From Candidatus Hydrogenedentota bacterium (GTDB taxonomy: Bacteria > Hydrogenedentota > Hydrogenedentia > Hydrogenedentales > SLHB01): a stretch of DNA of 6,409 nucleotides. Position numbers and translations under genes: made by a program. Shown piece after piece: positions 1 through 6,388 of this stretch. The number at the start of each line of letters is the position of its first letter. Within the stretch, counting starts at the first letter, position 1. The DNA is taken from assembly GCA_026387845.1 (NCBI GenBank), contig JAPLKX010000125.1, forward strand, positions 1-6,409, in the 5' to 3' direction. The notes under the pieces were generated by a model. It made no database searches and was not told the DNA's origin. It worked only from the letters and a program-made list of their open reading frames with translations.

Positions 1-1381
1 CGCCGTAGGTGAACGAGAAGAACGGCTCGGCGGCGTCTGGCTCCCCCTCAAAATGGGCAGCCGCCCATTGCCGCGACTGGGCCATCTCGTCGGCGGTCTC
101 ATCGGAATAGTTCATCGCCAGTTCGTTGTAGCGATCAAGGATGGCCTGTTGCTTGGCCACGCCCAGCATGACGTTGCCCTTTACATCAAGCGCGGGGTCG
201 AGCCAGGGTTCCGATTCCTGCACTACGAGAAGGTACATCCCCTCGCGGACGCCGTCCTCGCGCGTCCAGTTGAGGAGCATTTCATCGCCGTCCGGTCTTG
301 CCCGCACCGACAGGACCTCGCCGGACAGGCGCGGGAACGCTTTGGCGAGATCGGCTGCAAGCGCTTCGAGCCCGGCGTTGATCTTTTCAGAGCTGTTTTT
401 GTCGTCGATGTAGGTGTCGAACGTCTGGATGATCTCGCTGGTTTCGGTGCTGATTGCCCGGGCCTTGACTTCAACGCCGCTGCCGCGGTCGAACACGTCG
501 GCGACGAGAAACACCTGCGCATTCGTGAGCTTGCCGAGCGCAATGGCCTCGTCGGGGTTGGCGAGCGCGGCGGCCAACTGCTGTTCAGTGAGGACGTCCT
601 GGAGCCGCGTCCGGTCCAGGATGCGGAACCGGCCCGCTTTGAACAGGCTGCCTTCAGTGCCGGCGCGGAGGTTCTCGGTGATGGCGGGATCGACGGCCTC
701 GCCGGCAAATGCCAGCACGGCCAGCGGCAGTCTCGATTCCGCACTGTCCAGTTGGACGGGACGCACGTTGACCTTGACTGACATCACGGTCTCGTGCCCC
801 TGATCGTCCTGCGCCTTGATGTCTACCGGTACAACCGCGTCGCCTTCGGCGTCAATTGGTATGCGCCGCGCAAATGTTTCCTTGGGCGCGCCGGTCAGTT
901 CGTTGAACGGCTCGCCGTTGATCGTCAACGCGGCGACTTTAGTCTGAGCGGTGGCGTCGCCGGACACGTAGAGGGTTTTATTGTGGCGGTACGGGCGCTC
1001 GGCCTGCGGGCTTCGCAGGACGATGGAGATCGGCTCGGCGGCCGGGGCGGCGGGCAAGGCGCTTGGCGCGGCGTCTTGAGCGAACAGGAGCAATTGCGGC
1101 GCGCGCTCCCTCAGTTCCCAGAGGCGCGCGGCGGCAGATTGTTTGTCGCCCTTGAAGAGCTTGACGACGGAGCGCGTTTCGTTGCCCGCGATGTCTTTGG
1201 CGATGATGACGAACGAGTTGTCGCCGTTTTGAAGGGGCAAATCCGTGGAGAACTCGACGCGACTGCCGGTTTGCCCGGCGAGCGGCTTATCGGCCAGCGT
1301 CACCGAGGCGACGCCGTTTTTATCCACGCAGACGCCTTCCAGCCGTACGGAGTCGGCCTTGGTGATCGAGAAGTCGCGCGG
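1..1381 (-). CDS. C-terminal part of modular lipoprotein with CsgG/LpoB-like domain (partial, frame-separated)
   Basis: This frame is open from the duplicated segment to the left edge of the window with no stop, so the C-terminus lies outside. It continues the lipoprotein gene that starts at 2175 but is out of frame with it because of the 77-bp duplication; no start codon of its own is convincing. In order it holds the rest of an Ig-like module (about 1304-1145, ending in the AKDIAGNE signature), an Ala/Pro-rich linker, another Ig-like module (about 1036-765), a CsgG/LpoB-like domain (about 735-350; PLAVLAFAGE, then GRFRILDRTRLQDVLTEQQ and LGKLTNAQVFLVADV) and a segment resembling the FlgT C-terminal domain (about 323-130). 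CsgG-like domains occur in periplasmic lipoproteins of secretion and cell-wall systems; the actual role here is unknown. Domain assignment is from motifs read by eye. Deleting one 77-bp copy gives a continuous protein of at least 699 residues. Confidence 0.75.
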
Positions 1382-2175
1382 GAGGCGACGCCGTTTCTAT
1401 CCACGCAGACGCCTTCCAACCGTACGGAATCGGCCTTGGTGATCGAGAAGTCGCGCGGCGAGAAAATGCCGATGGTGGGCCCGGTGAGGTCGACTTCGAC
1501 TTTGACGGTGGTGGTGGCCGATTTGTCGGCGAGGTCGCCGGCTTTGAAGGTAATTTCGTGGGGGCCCTCGTTGAGCAGGAGCGAATCGGCGACGGTAATT
1601 TGTGCGTTGCTCCTTCGCTGGGGCAGGGTCTTGCCGTTGACTTCAACGGTGGCCACGGCCACGTCGTCTTTCGCAGACAGCTCGAATGGGACTTGGCGCG
1701 ACGAGACAATGTCGCCGTCTTTGAGTGAAGTTTGGAGGGAGGGGTCGGCGGTGTCGTTGATTTGGCCGGCAGCGATCTGCTTGCGGGTCACGAGATCGAG
1801 GTACTGGTTTGCGCGGGCGGTATCGATCTCGGCGAGTGATTTTTCGAGATACGAGCGGGCGTCGTCGAGGCGGTCCATGTTGTAGTAGGCGATGCCGAGT
1901 TCGCGGTTCGGGAAGTACTCGACGAAATGCAGCCCGTAGGTTCTTGCCTGCCAGGTGTCGGTTGACCGGCCGCGGAGCGCCTGCTGGAGATCGGCCGCAG
2001 CCTGCTCGAAAAGGCCGCCGCCGAGAAACGAAGAGCCGCGTTCGTAGTAGCTCCACCACCTGCCGCGGAACACGCCTTTCGTGACGCCGTAGGCTTTGCC
2101 GTCTACCACGACCCCCTGCTGGCCGGCGCATCCCATAAGCGCAACCAGCAATACAGCCACACCGCGGTTAAACAT
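1300..2175 (-). CDS. Lipoprotein N-terminus: lipobox, TPR repeats, Ig-like module (frame-disrupted)
   Basis: As sequenced, this frame makes a 291-residue protein. I chose the ATG at 2175 because it directly precedes a textbook lipoprotein signal (MFNRGVAVLLVALMGC, lipidated Cys16), with a purine-rich GTGGGGAT a few bases upstream. A longer start at 2382 would bury the lipobox. Two TPR-like helical hairpins follow (about residues 44-67 and 90-114), then an Ig-like beta module (about 145-228) and the beginning of a second one. The protein should be exported, lipidated and carried to the outer membrane. From residue 266 the sequence stops looking like the family and becomes 26 Arg/Pro/Ser-rich residues before a TGA at 1300-1302: this tail is the second repeat copy read in the wrong frame. 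The natural product is therefore probably the fusion of this part with the open frame further left. The divergently transcribed neighbour is a Lol-type permease. Confidence 0.75.
   Translation of the reverse strand: MFNRGVAVLLVALMGCAGQQGVVVDGKAYGVTKGVFRGRWWSYYERGSSFLGGGLFEQAAADLQQALRGRSTDTWQARTYGLHFVEYFPNRELGIAYYNMDRLDDARSYLEKSLAEIDTARANQYLDLVTRKQIAAGQINDTADPSLQTSLKDGDIVSSRQVPFELSAKDDVAVATVEVNGKTLPQRRSNAQITVADSLLLNEGPHEITFKAGDLADKSATTTVKVEVDLTGPTIGIFSPRDFSITKADSVRLEGVCVDRNGVASRATSRSPRPTPYGWKASAWIKTASPR
1305..1458. repeat. 77-bp imperfect tandem duplication that breaks the lipoprotein reading frame
   Basis: Positions 1305-1381 and 1382-1458 are head-to-tail copies of one 77-bp sequence with three mismatches. 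Because 77 is not a multiple of three, the second copy pushes the minus-strand gene out of frame. Read in the gene's own frame, both copies encode the same peptide (RDFSITKADSVRLEGVCVD, then K or R, then NGVAS). Two mismatches are synonymous and one is Lys/Arg. Flanking bases do not extend the repeat on either side. Confidence 0.95.
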
Positions 2176-2206
2176 TGTTATCCCCACAGTCGTAACACGC
2201 AACCAC

Positions 2207-2233
2207 ATTATCACAGAATTCACGCCATGTAAA
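2207..2233 (-). promoter_or_regulatory. Candidate sigma70-type promoter for the lipoprotein gene
   Basis: On the minus strand, TTTACA (2233-2228) is followed 15 bp later by GATAAT (2212-2207). The -10 is preceded by TGT, giving an extended -10 form that can tolerate a poorer spacer. A transcript starting near 2200 would have a leader of about 25 nt before the ATG at 2175. The 15-bp spacer is short, so this is only a candidate. Confidence 0.35.
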
Positions 2234-2380
2234 TATCCCTCGAGCGGGCCAGAATCCGCACGTAAGGCTCTTTCACCTCGAAGCGAGTTTTTGATTGGGC
2301 TTGTAAAGGCAGGCCATTCCGCCATCCCGGGGTCTTGGTGTGAACACGGTGGGTCTCTTGATGCGATGCAGCGAGACCGC

Positions 2381-2439
2381 AAGCGGCAAGATGCCGCTTC
2401 AACATTGGCCGCAAACGTAGACGCGGCATCTTGCCGCGT
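2381..2439. repeat. REP/BIME-like hairpin pair 1
   Basis: There are two perfect 8-bp hairpins with 3-nt loops: AAGCGGCA-AGA-TGCCGCTT at 2381-2399 and ACGCGGCA-TCT-TGCCGCGT at 2421-2439. Their 15-bp cores (2383-2397 and 2423-2437) are exact reverse complements, so each arm can fold by itself or the two arms can pair across a 25-bp spacer. The tetranucleotide GTAG lies directly before the second hairpin (2417-2420), as at the foot of REP sequences recognised by RAYT transposases. No transposase is in the window. A pair of terminators is less likely, because this lies between two divergent gene starts and lacks T tracts. Confidence 0.7.
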
Positions 2440-2507
2440 TTCTTACGTGCGGATCCGCGAGGGGACGGGTAAGAGGGAAAATTGGGGTGGTTTGGGAAGA
2501 GGCAAAT

Positions 2508-2604
2508 GACGCGGCGAGGACGCCGCGTCTATGAACGCTCAACTCCGAAGGGTTGATTAAGCCTTATCGGGCGGGAACCGTGGAAGCGGCGTCCTCGCCG
2601 CTTC
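2508..2604. repeat. REP/BIME-like hairpin pair 2, mirror order of pair 1
   Basis: There are two perfect 9-bp hairpins with 4-nt loops: stem GACGCGGCG/CGCCGCGTC with loop AGGA at 2508-2529, and stem GAAGCGGCG/CGCCGCTTC with loop TCCT at 2583-2604. Their 16-bp cores (2511-2526 and 2586-2601) are exact reverse complements. The 53-bp segment between the hairpins contains a further bulged hairpin (2540-2555, loop GAA). The cores share the pattern GCGGC-R-AGR-Y-GCCGC with pair 1. The GACGCGG-flanked and AAGCGG-flanked arms occur in the opposite order, so the two pairs face each other. The right arm ends 38 bp before the permease start codon. Confidence 0.7.
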
Positions 2605-2605
2605 A

Positions 2606-2634
2606 TTGCGTCTTGGCAGCCCCAAGATTATAGT
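2606..2634 (+). promoter_or_regulatory. Weak promoter candidate for the Lol-type permease gene
   Basis: TTGCGT (2606-2611) and TATAGT (2629-2634) are separated by 17 bp, the preferred sigma70 spacing. Transcription would then begin at about 2641, almost on the ATG at 2643, implying a leaderless or nearly leaderless message. That fits poorly with the GAGAGG ribosome-binding-like sequence at 2635-2640, so the real promoter may lie further upstream. Confidence 0.2.
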
Positions 2635-2642
2635 GAGAGGCG

Positions 2643-3872
2643 ATGCGTTTTGAGACTTACATAGCGTTTCGGTATCTGCGCGGGAAGCGGAAAAGCCGGC
2701 TGCTCAGCCTGATCACGGTTATAGCGGTGGCGGGAGTGGCGGTGGGCGTGATGGCGCTGGTGGTGGTGATGAGCGTGGTGAGCGGGTTTGAGCAAGCCTT
2801 CACGGACGCCATCATCGGCAACCGCGCGCATATCACGGTAGAGACGCCCGGCGCAACGTTCTCCGCCCCGGAAGCCTTTATCGAGCGGCTGGAATCGGTG
2901 GCGCCGGAAGTTGTTGCGGCGAGCCCGGTATCGCAGGCGGAGGCGTTGCTGCGGAATCCGGGCGTCAAAAAGGCGCAGTCGGGCGGGTTCGTACTGGGAA
3001 TTGATCCGGCGAGGGACCGGCAGGTCACCTGCCTTTCCGACAACCTCACGCGAACCGGGGGTAGAACCCGCGGCGAGGGGCGGCTGCCGGGCGACAGCGA
3101 GATCGTGCTGGGTTACCGGCTGGCGGAGAAACTCGAGGCGGGAATCGGCACGCGGATAAAAGTCGCGACGGATCGCTCGCAGGGTCTGTCGCTGGTAGTA
3201 TGCGGGATCGCGCAGGCGCGGCTGGCTGACCTGGATTCATACTACGCGTTCACCACGCTCGATACGGTGTACCGCCTCACGGGACAAGAGGGCGCCCAGG
3301 CGATCCAGTGCAAGCTCAGGGATCCGATGGCGGCATCGGCGGTTGCGAGAAAGATCGAAGATGCGCTCGGGGTCGTGGCGCTCACGTGGCACGAAAGCCA
3401 GAGAGAGTTTTTCGTTATGCTCGAACAGAACAAGGGGGTGTTGTTCGTGATCCTGGTGTTTATTGTGCTTGTGGCGTCATTCAACATCGCCAGTTCGCTG
3501 ATTTTGATGGTGATCGAAAAGCGCGAGGATATCGGGGTGCTGAGGACGATCGGGGTGAGCGGGCTGTCGGTGCTTTTGATTTTTATCCTCGAAGGCCTGC
3601 TGATCGGGCTTGTGGGTACGGCGATCGGGGTTGCGGCGGGCTCATTGGTGGCGCTTAACATCGATCCGATTTCACAGGGCATCGCGTGGCTGATGGGGCT
3701 GGGGTCGTTTCGCCCGGAGATCTATCAGCTCGACAGGCTGCCCGCAGCCATTGACCCGGGCGATATTGCCGTTATCGCGGTATGCGCGACGATTCTCACC
3801 TTCATTTCGACCATCTACCCCGCCTGGAGCGCGTCGCGCCTCGACCCGATTGACGCCTTGCGGCGAGAGTAG
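2643..3872 (+). CDS. lolC/E: LolC/LolE-family lipoprotein-releasing ABC transporter permease
   Basis: This 409-residue inner-membrane protein matches the length and layout of LolC and LolE, which release outer-membrane lipoproteins from the inner membrane to LolA using the ATPase LolD. The N-terminus (MRFETYIAFRYLRGKRKSRL) is typical of the family. One membrane helix (about 21-46) is followed by a large periplasmic domain (about 48-260) and three helices (about 265-290, 308-336, 373-393). The cytoplasmic coupling segment EKREDIGVLRTIGVS (292-306) and the C-terminal PAWSASRLDPIDALRRE fit the FtsX-like permease family. A GAGAGG motif sits only 2 nt before the ATG, which is unusually close, but no better start exists. 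No lolD-like ATPase gene lies next to it here: the downstream gene is an unrelated exported enzyme. LolC and LolE (or a single-permease LolF type) cannot be separated by eye, and a MacB/FtsX-like exporter is a less likely alternative. Confidence 0.9.
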   Translation: MRFETYIAFRYLRGKRKSRLLSLITVIAVAGVAVGVMALVVVMSVVSGFEQAFTDAIIGNRAHITVETPGATFSAPEAFIERLESVAPEVVAASPVSQAEALLRNPGVKKAQSGGFVLGIDPARDRQVTCLSDNLTRTGGRTRGEGRLPGDSEIVLGYRLAEKLEAGIGTRIKVATDRSQGLSLVVCGIAQARLADLDSYYAFTTLDTVYRLTGQEGAQAIQCKLRDPMAASAVARKIEDALGVVALTWHESQREFFVMLEQNKGVLFVILVFIVLVASFNIASSLILMVIEKREDIGVLRTIGVSGLSVLLIFILEGLLIGLVGTAIGVAAGSLVALNIDPISQGIAWLMGLGSFRPEIYQLDRLPAAIDPGDIAVIAVCATILTFISTIYPAWSASRLDPIDALRRE

Positions 3873-3900
3873 GCCGCCAACCCAATCCATTCCTACATCC

Positions 3901-3936
3901 GTCTGATCGGTCTGATCGGTCCGATCCGTCCTGTTC
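3901..3936. repeat. Degenerate 9-bp tandem repeats
   Basis: Four consecutive 9-bp units begin just after the permease gene: GTCTGATCG, GTCTGATCG, GTCCGATCC and GTCCTGTTC, followed by another GTC. The first two are identical and the last two increasingly diverged. The array lies within the 146-bp spacer between two genes and has no coding role that I can see. Confidence 0.75.
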
Positions 3937-3951
3937 GTCGCTGCGGCAGCT

Positions 3952-3980
3952 TTGAAAATACTCTTCCGCCACTGTAGAAT
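3952..3980 (+). promoter_or_regulatory. Sigma70-type promoter for the ceramidase-C45 fusion gene
   Basis: TTGAAA (3952-3957) and TAGAAT (3975-3980) each match the consensus hexamers at five of six positions and are separated by exactly 17 bp. The predicted start near 3987 leaves a leader of roughly 32 nt containing a GGCGGGG-type ribosome-binding sequence (about 4006-4013) before the ATG at 4019. This suggests that the enzyme gene is transcribed separately from the permease gene. Confidence 0.55.
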
Positions 3981-4018
3981 GTCCCTCGCGACAATCAATT
4001 TAAGTGGCGGGGCGATAA

Positions 4019-6388
4019 ATGGTTATGCAACGCGCGATACGTCTGTTGATACTGGCGGCGGTGATCCTGAGTGCGGGGTATGCGGTGGCCCTCGAGGCCG
4101 GGGTCGGCAGGGCCGAAATCACGCCGCCGCTCGGGTCGCCGTTAAACGGATACGGCGACCGGATGGGCCGGGGCGCGGTCAAGGTTCATGACGCGTTGTC
4201 GGCCCGATGCCTGTATCTCAATGACGGGCAGACGGGCGTGTTCCTGGTGACGACGGACCTGTGCCTGATCACGCCGGAACTGCGGGCGCGCGTGCTGGAA
4301 CTGGTGCCCCGGGGCGCCGTCGCGCAAAACGTCATTCTGACGGCGACACACACGCACAGCGGGTCCGGCGGGATGTCGAAGGCGCTGGTGTTCCGTGCGG
4401 TATCGGGCCGGTTCGTGCCGGAGGTGCTCGAACAGACGGCGCGCGGGATTGCGGAATCCATGCGCGTGGCGTTCGAGACGCGGCGCCCCGCCGTGATTGG
4501 GTATGGGAAGGCGGAGCAGGAAGATCTGTCGGTGAACCGGCGGGTATCCAAAGGGCCTGTGGACACGCAGATAGGCGTGTTACGCGTCAACGACGCCGAT
4601 CTGAGCCCGATGGCGGTGCTGGCGAATTTTTCCGCGCATCCGACGACGGTCGGCGGGTCGGACAAGATGTCCATCTCCGCCGATTACTGCGGCTACTACT
4701 ATGACGAACTCGAAAGACAGATTCCAGGCGTTGTTGCGATGTTCGCCAACGGCACAGAAGGCAACCAGCGGCCCGCGGACCTCACCACCAAACCCGGCTG
4801 GGCCGGTACCGAAGCGGTAGGCAGGCAGTTGGCGCAGCGGGTCGCGGAAACGGCGGCCAAAGTGACGTGCGGCGATGCTATCCTGCACGTGGGTTACGCG
4901 GAGCCGGAACTGCCGATATCGATGGCGAGTTTTGCCCCGCGGAAAACGATTTTGCAGACACTCGAGATCAACGACCTCGTGATGCTCTTCGTGCCCGGCG
5001 AGGCGTGCGTCGAGTTGGGGATGGACCTGCGATCGCGGGCGGTTTCACGGGGGTATGAAGCGGAATTCACGGTCGGCCTGAGCAACGATTACGTCGGTTA
5101 CCTGGTTCCGCCGGATTATTACGCCCAAAACGTTTATGAAAACAGCATGAACTTCTACGGGCCGCGAGTCGGGACGTGGCTGGCGCGCGAGTTCAACCGG
5201 CTGCTGACGCGCAGTAAACCCGAGACGCCCGCCGAGGACATTCCCGCGGAAGTGCTGGAAACCGGCGGGCCGGTGCAGCAGGTGGTGTTGAAAGGGTCCG
5301 CTTACGAGATGGGAATCCAGCGCGGCCGGCTGTTTAAGGAAACGATCGAGAACCGGTATCGCGCGAACATCCTTTCGCGGGTCGAGTCGGGCGAACTGCT
5401 GCCGAAAGACACCTGGTGGCAAAAAGCTTACCCGTACCTCGATGTGTCTAAGCTGGCGCTCGTCCTACTCGGCGTGGGCGCGCGGCCGTTGCTGCAGGGG
5501 GCGCAAAACGACCTGTACGAGGAATTGCAGGGGATGGCGGACGGGGCCCAGTTGCCGTTCGACGCGCTCTGGCTCGTGCAGGCGTTGCCCACCATGGCGA
5601 CGCGGGACAACGCCGACGCGTTTTTCCGCACCTCGTTCTGCACCATGCTTGCGTCGATTGGCGACAGGGCCGGGGCGTCCGACGTGCTTGTCGGTCGCAA
5701 CCTCGATTGGCCCGAACCGCCCGGCGACGACCTGAAACCCGTCATCATCGACGTCCGGCCGTCCAGCGGGCGCAGGTACATTCAAGTGGGATTTCCGTGG
5801 AATTCGGGCGTATTCACGGGCATGAACGAAAACGGTGTGGTGGCGTGCGTCGAGCGCATGGAGTCGCTTGGGCAACCCCGGAGCGACGGGCTGCCGGTCG
5901 AGTTCGCGCTGCGCGACGTGATGCAGTCGGCCAAGACGGCGGATGAAGCGGTATTTATTTTGCAGCGCTACGCCCACCTGCGCGGGTATCACGTGATGAT
6001 TGCGGACCCGGCCGGGCCGACGGTTTACGTGGTCGAACTGGGCCGGTCGCAGGGGCTGCGAAAGCCGGAGAACGGTTTTATCATGGGCGCGAATCCGAGT
6101 TCGGAGCGGGTCGATGAATCGTCGAAATCGCGGTACGGCCGTGCGCTGAAAATAATCGGGAGCGACCACGTCATCGGGTTGCCGCGGCTAAAAGAAGTGC
6201 TCGGGGATCAACTGCCCGGCGAGACCGGCATGAGGTCGATCTGGAACAGCCACACCCGGTACAGCGTTCTGTTCGCGCCGAAGAAACGGGCGCTTCACGT
6301 GTCGGTTCCCGGGGAGGACGGCCGGCCCGGCGAATACGTGACGGTATCGCTGAAAGGAGACACGTCTCCGAGAGGAGACGCGCAATGA
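4019..6388 (+). CDS. Secreted fusion: neutral-ceramidase-like domain plus C45 Ntn-hydrolase (acyltransferase/penicillin-acylase type)
   Basis: A Sec signal peptide (about 1-24, ending AVA) precedes two hydrolase domains. Residues ~26-395 match the N-terminal domain of neutral/alkaline ceramidases: EITPPLG, NGY, ATHTHSG (His111, His113), SAHPT (His207), VPGE (Glu328) and NDYVGY with a downstream NFYGP supply the expected zinc ligands. The GDVSP-type catalytic loop reads GNQRP (248-252), so the usual serine is Arg251. The ceramidase C-terminal Ig-like domain is absent. Residues ~415-780 match the C45 autoproteolytic acyltransferase/hydrolase family: GSAYEMGIQRG, then EELQGMADGAQLP, the probable nucleophile Cys541 in SFCTM, GRNLDW (559-564) and FTGMNENG (599-606). 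Families of this kind cleave amide-linked acyl groups, so an extracytoplasmic N-acyl amidase is likely; the substrate is unknown. Cleavage before Cys541 would leave an ~250-residue beta chain. A second ATG at 4025 is an equally possible start. The stop overlaps the next gene by ATGA. Confidence 0.85.
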   Translation: MVMQRAIRLLILAAVILSAGYAVALEAGVGRAEITPPLGSPLNGYGDRMGRGAVKVHDALSARCLYLNDGQTGVFLVTTDLCLITPELRARVLELVPRGAVAQNVILTATHTHSGSGGMSKALVFRAVSGRFVPEVLEQTARGIAESMRVAFETRRPAVIGYGKAEQEDLSVNRRVSKGPVDTQIGVLRVNDADLSPMAVLANFSAHPTTVGGSDKMSISADYCGYYYDELERQIPGVVAMFANGTEGNQRPADLTTKPGWAGTEAVGRQLAQRVAETAAKVTCGDAILHVGYAEPELPISMASFAPRKTILQTLEINDLVMLFVPGEACVELGMDLRSRAVSRGYEAEFTVGLSNDYVGYLVPPDYYAQNVYENSMNFYGPRVGTWLAREFNRLLTRSKPETPAEDIPAEVLETGGPVQQVVLKGSAYEMGIQRGRLFKETIENRYRANILSRVESGELLPKDTWWQKAYPYLDVSKLALVLLGVGARPLLQGAQNDLYEELQGMADGAQLPFDALWLVQALPTMATRDNADAFFRTSFCTMLASIGDRAGASDVLVGRNLDWPEPPGDDLKPVIIDVRPSSGRRYIQVGFPWNSGVFTGMNENGVVACVERMESLGQPRSDGLPVEFALRDVMQSAKTADEAVFILQRYAHLRGYHVMIADPAGPTVYVVELGRSQGLRKPENGFIMGANPSSERVDESSKSRYGRALKIIGSDHVIGLPRLKEVLGDQLPGETGMRSIWNSHTRYSVLFAPKKRALHVSVPGEDGRPGEYVTVSLKGDTSPRGDAQ
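6356..6380 (+). promoter_or_regulatory. Alternative hairpins over the Shine-Dalgarno of the downstream gene
   Basis: CGTCTCC-GAGA-GGAGACG (6363-6380) forms a perfect 7-bp stem capped by a GNRA tetraloop. Its right arm contains the GGAG ribosome-binding sequence (6374-6377) of the gene starting at 6385. An upstream copy of GGAGAC (6356-6361) can instead pair with GTCTCC (6364-6369), which would free the ribosome-binding site. Both structures lie inside the last codons of the fusion gene, so a translating ribosome would melt them. This supports translational coupling, inferred from sequence only. Confidence 0.5.

Larger units (their letters stand above)
2176..2642. other. 467-bp divergent intergenic region
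   Basis: This stretch separates the leftward lipoprotein gene from the rightward Lol-type permease gene. I see no coding region with family-like sequence in it on either strand. It holds a candidate leftward promoter near 2207-2233, an isolated 6-bp inverted repeat (GGTCTC at 2352-2357 with GAGACC at 2373-2378), two pairs of mirror-image hairpins (2381-2439 and 2508-2604), and a weak rightward promoter candidate near 2606-2634. About 2234-2350 holds nothing I can name. Confidence 0.7.

Noticed and set aside
53..781. Long plus-strand open frame opposite the lipoprotein C-terminal part
   Set aside because: It mirrors a minus-strand frame with clear CsgG-like motifs and has no family-like sequence of its own; antisense open frames are expected at this GC content.
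794..1885. Long plus-strand open frame across the 77-bp duplication
   Set aside because: It is antisense to Ig-like and TPR coding sequence, and its translation repeats a peptide only because of the duplication.
2277..2292. CTCG-AAG-CGAG followed by five T as an intrinsic terminator
   Set aside because: The stem is only 4 bp and lies between two divergent gene starts, where no plus-strand transcript is expected to end.
2176..2382. Upstream start at 2382 adding 69 residues to the lipoprotein
   Set aside because: It would place the lipobox at an internal position and overlap hairpin repeats and the candidate promoter; the ATG at 2175 gives a proper lipoprotein signal.
2096..2509. Plus-strand open frame in the divergent intergenic region
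   Set aside because: It overlaps the lipoprotein signal peptide in antisense and runs through the hairpin repeats; no recognisable protein features or ribosome-binding site.
2381..2604. CRISPR array from the repeated GCGGC cores
   Set aside because: The units are alternating inverted hairpins with unequal spacers, not direct repeats with uniform spacers, and no cas gene is present.
3940..3953. GCTG-CGG-CAGC followed by TTT as terminator of the permease gene
   Set aside because: A 4-bp stem with three T is too weak to claim.
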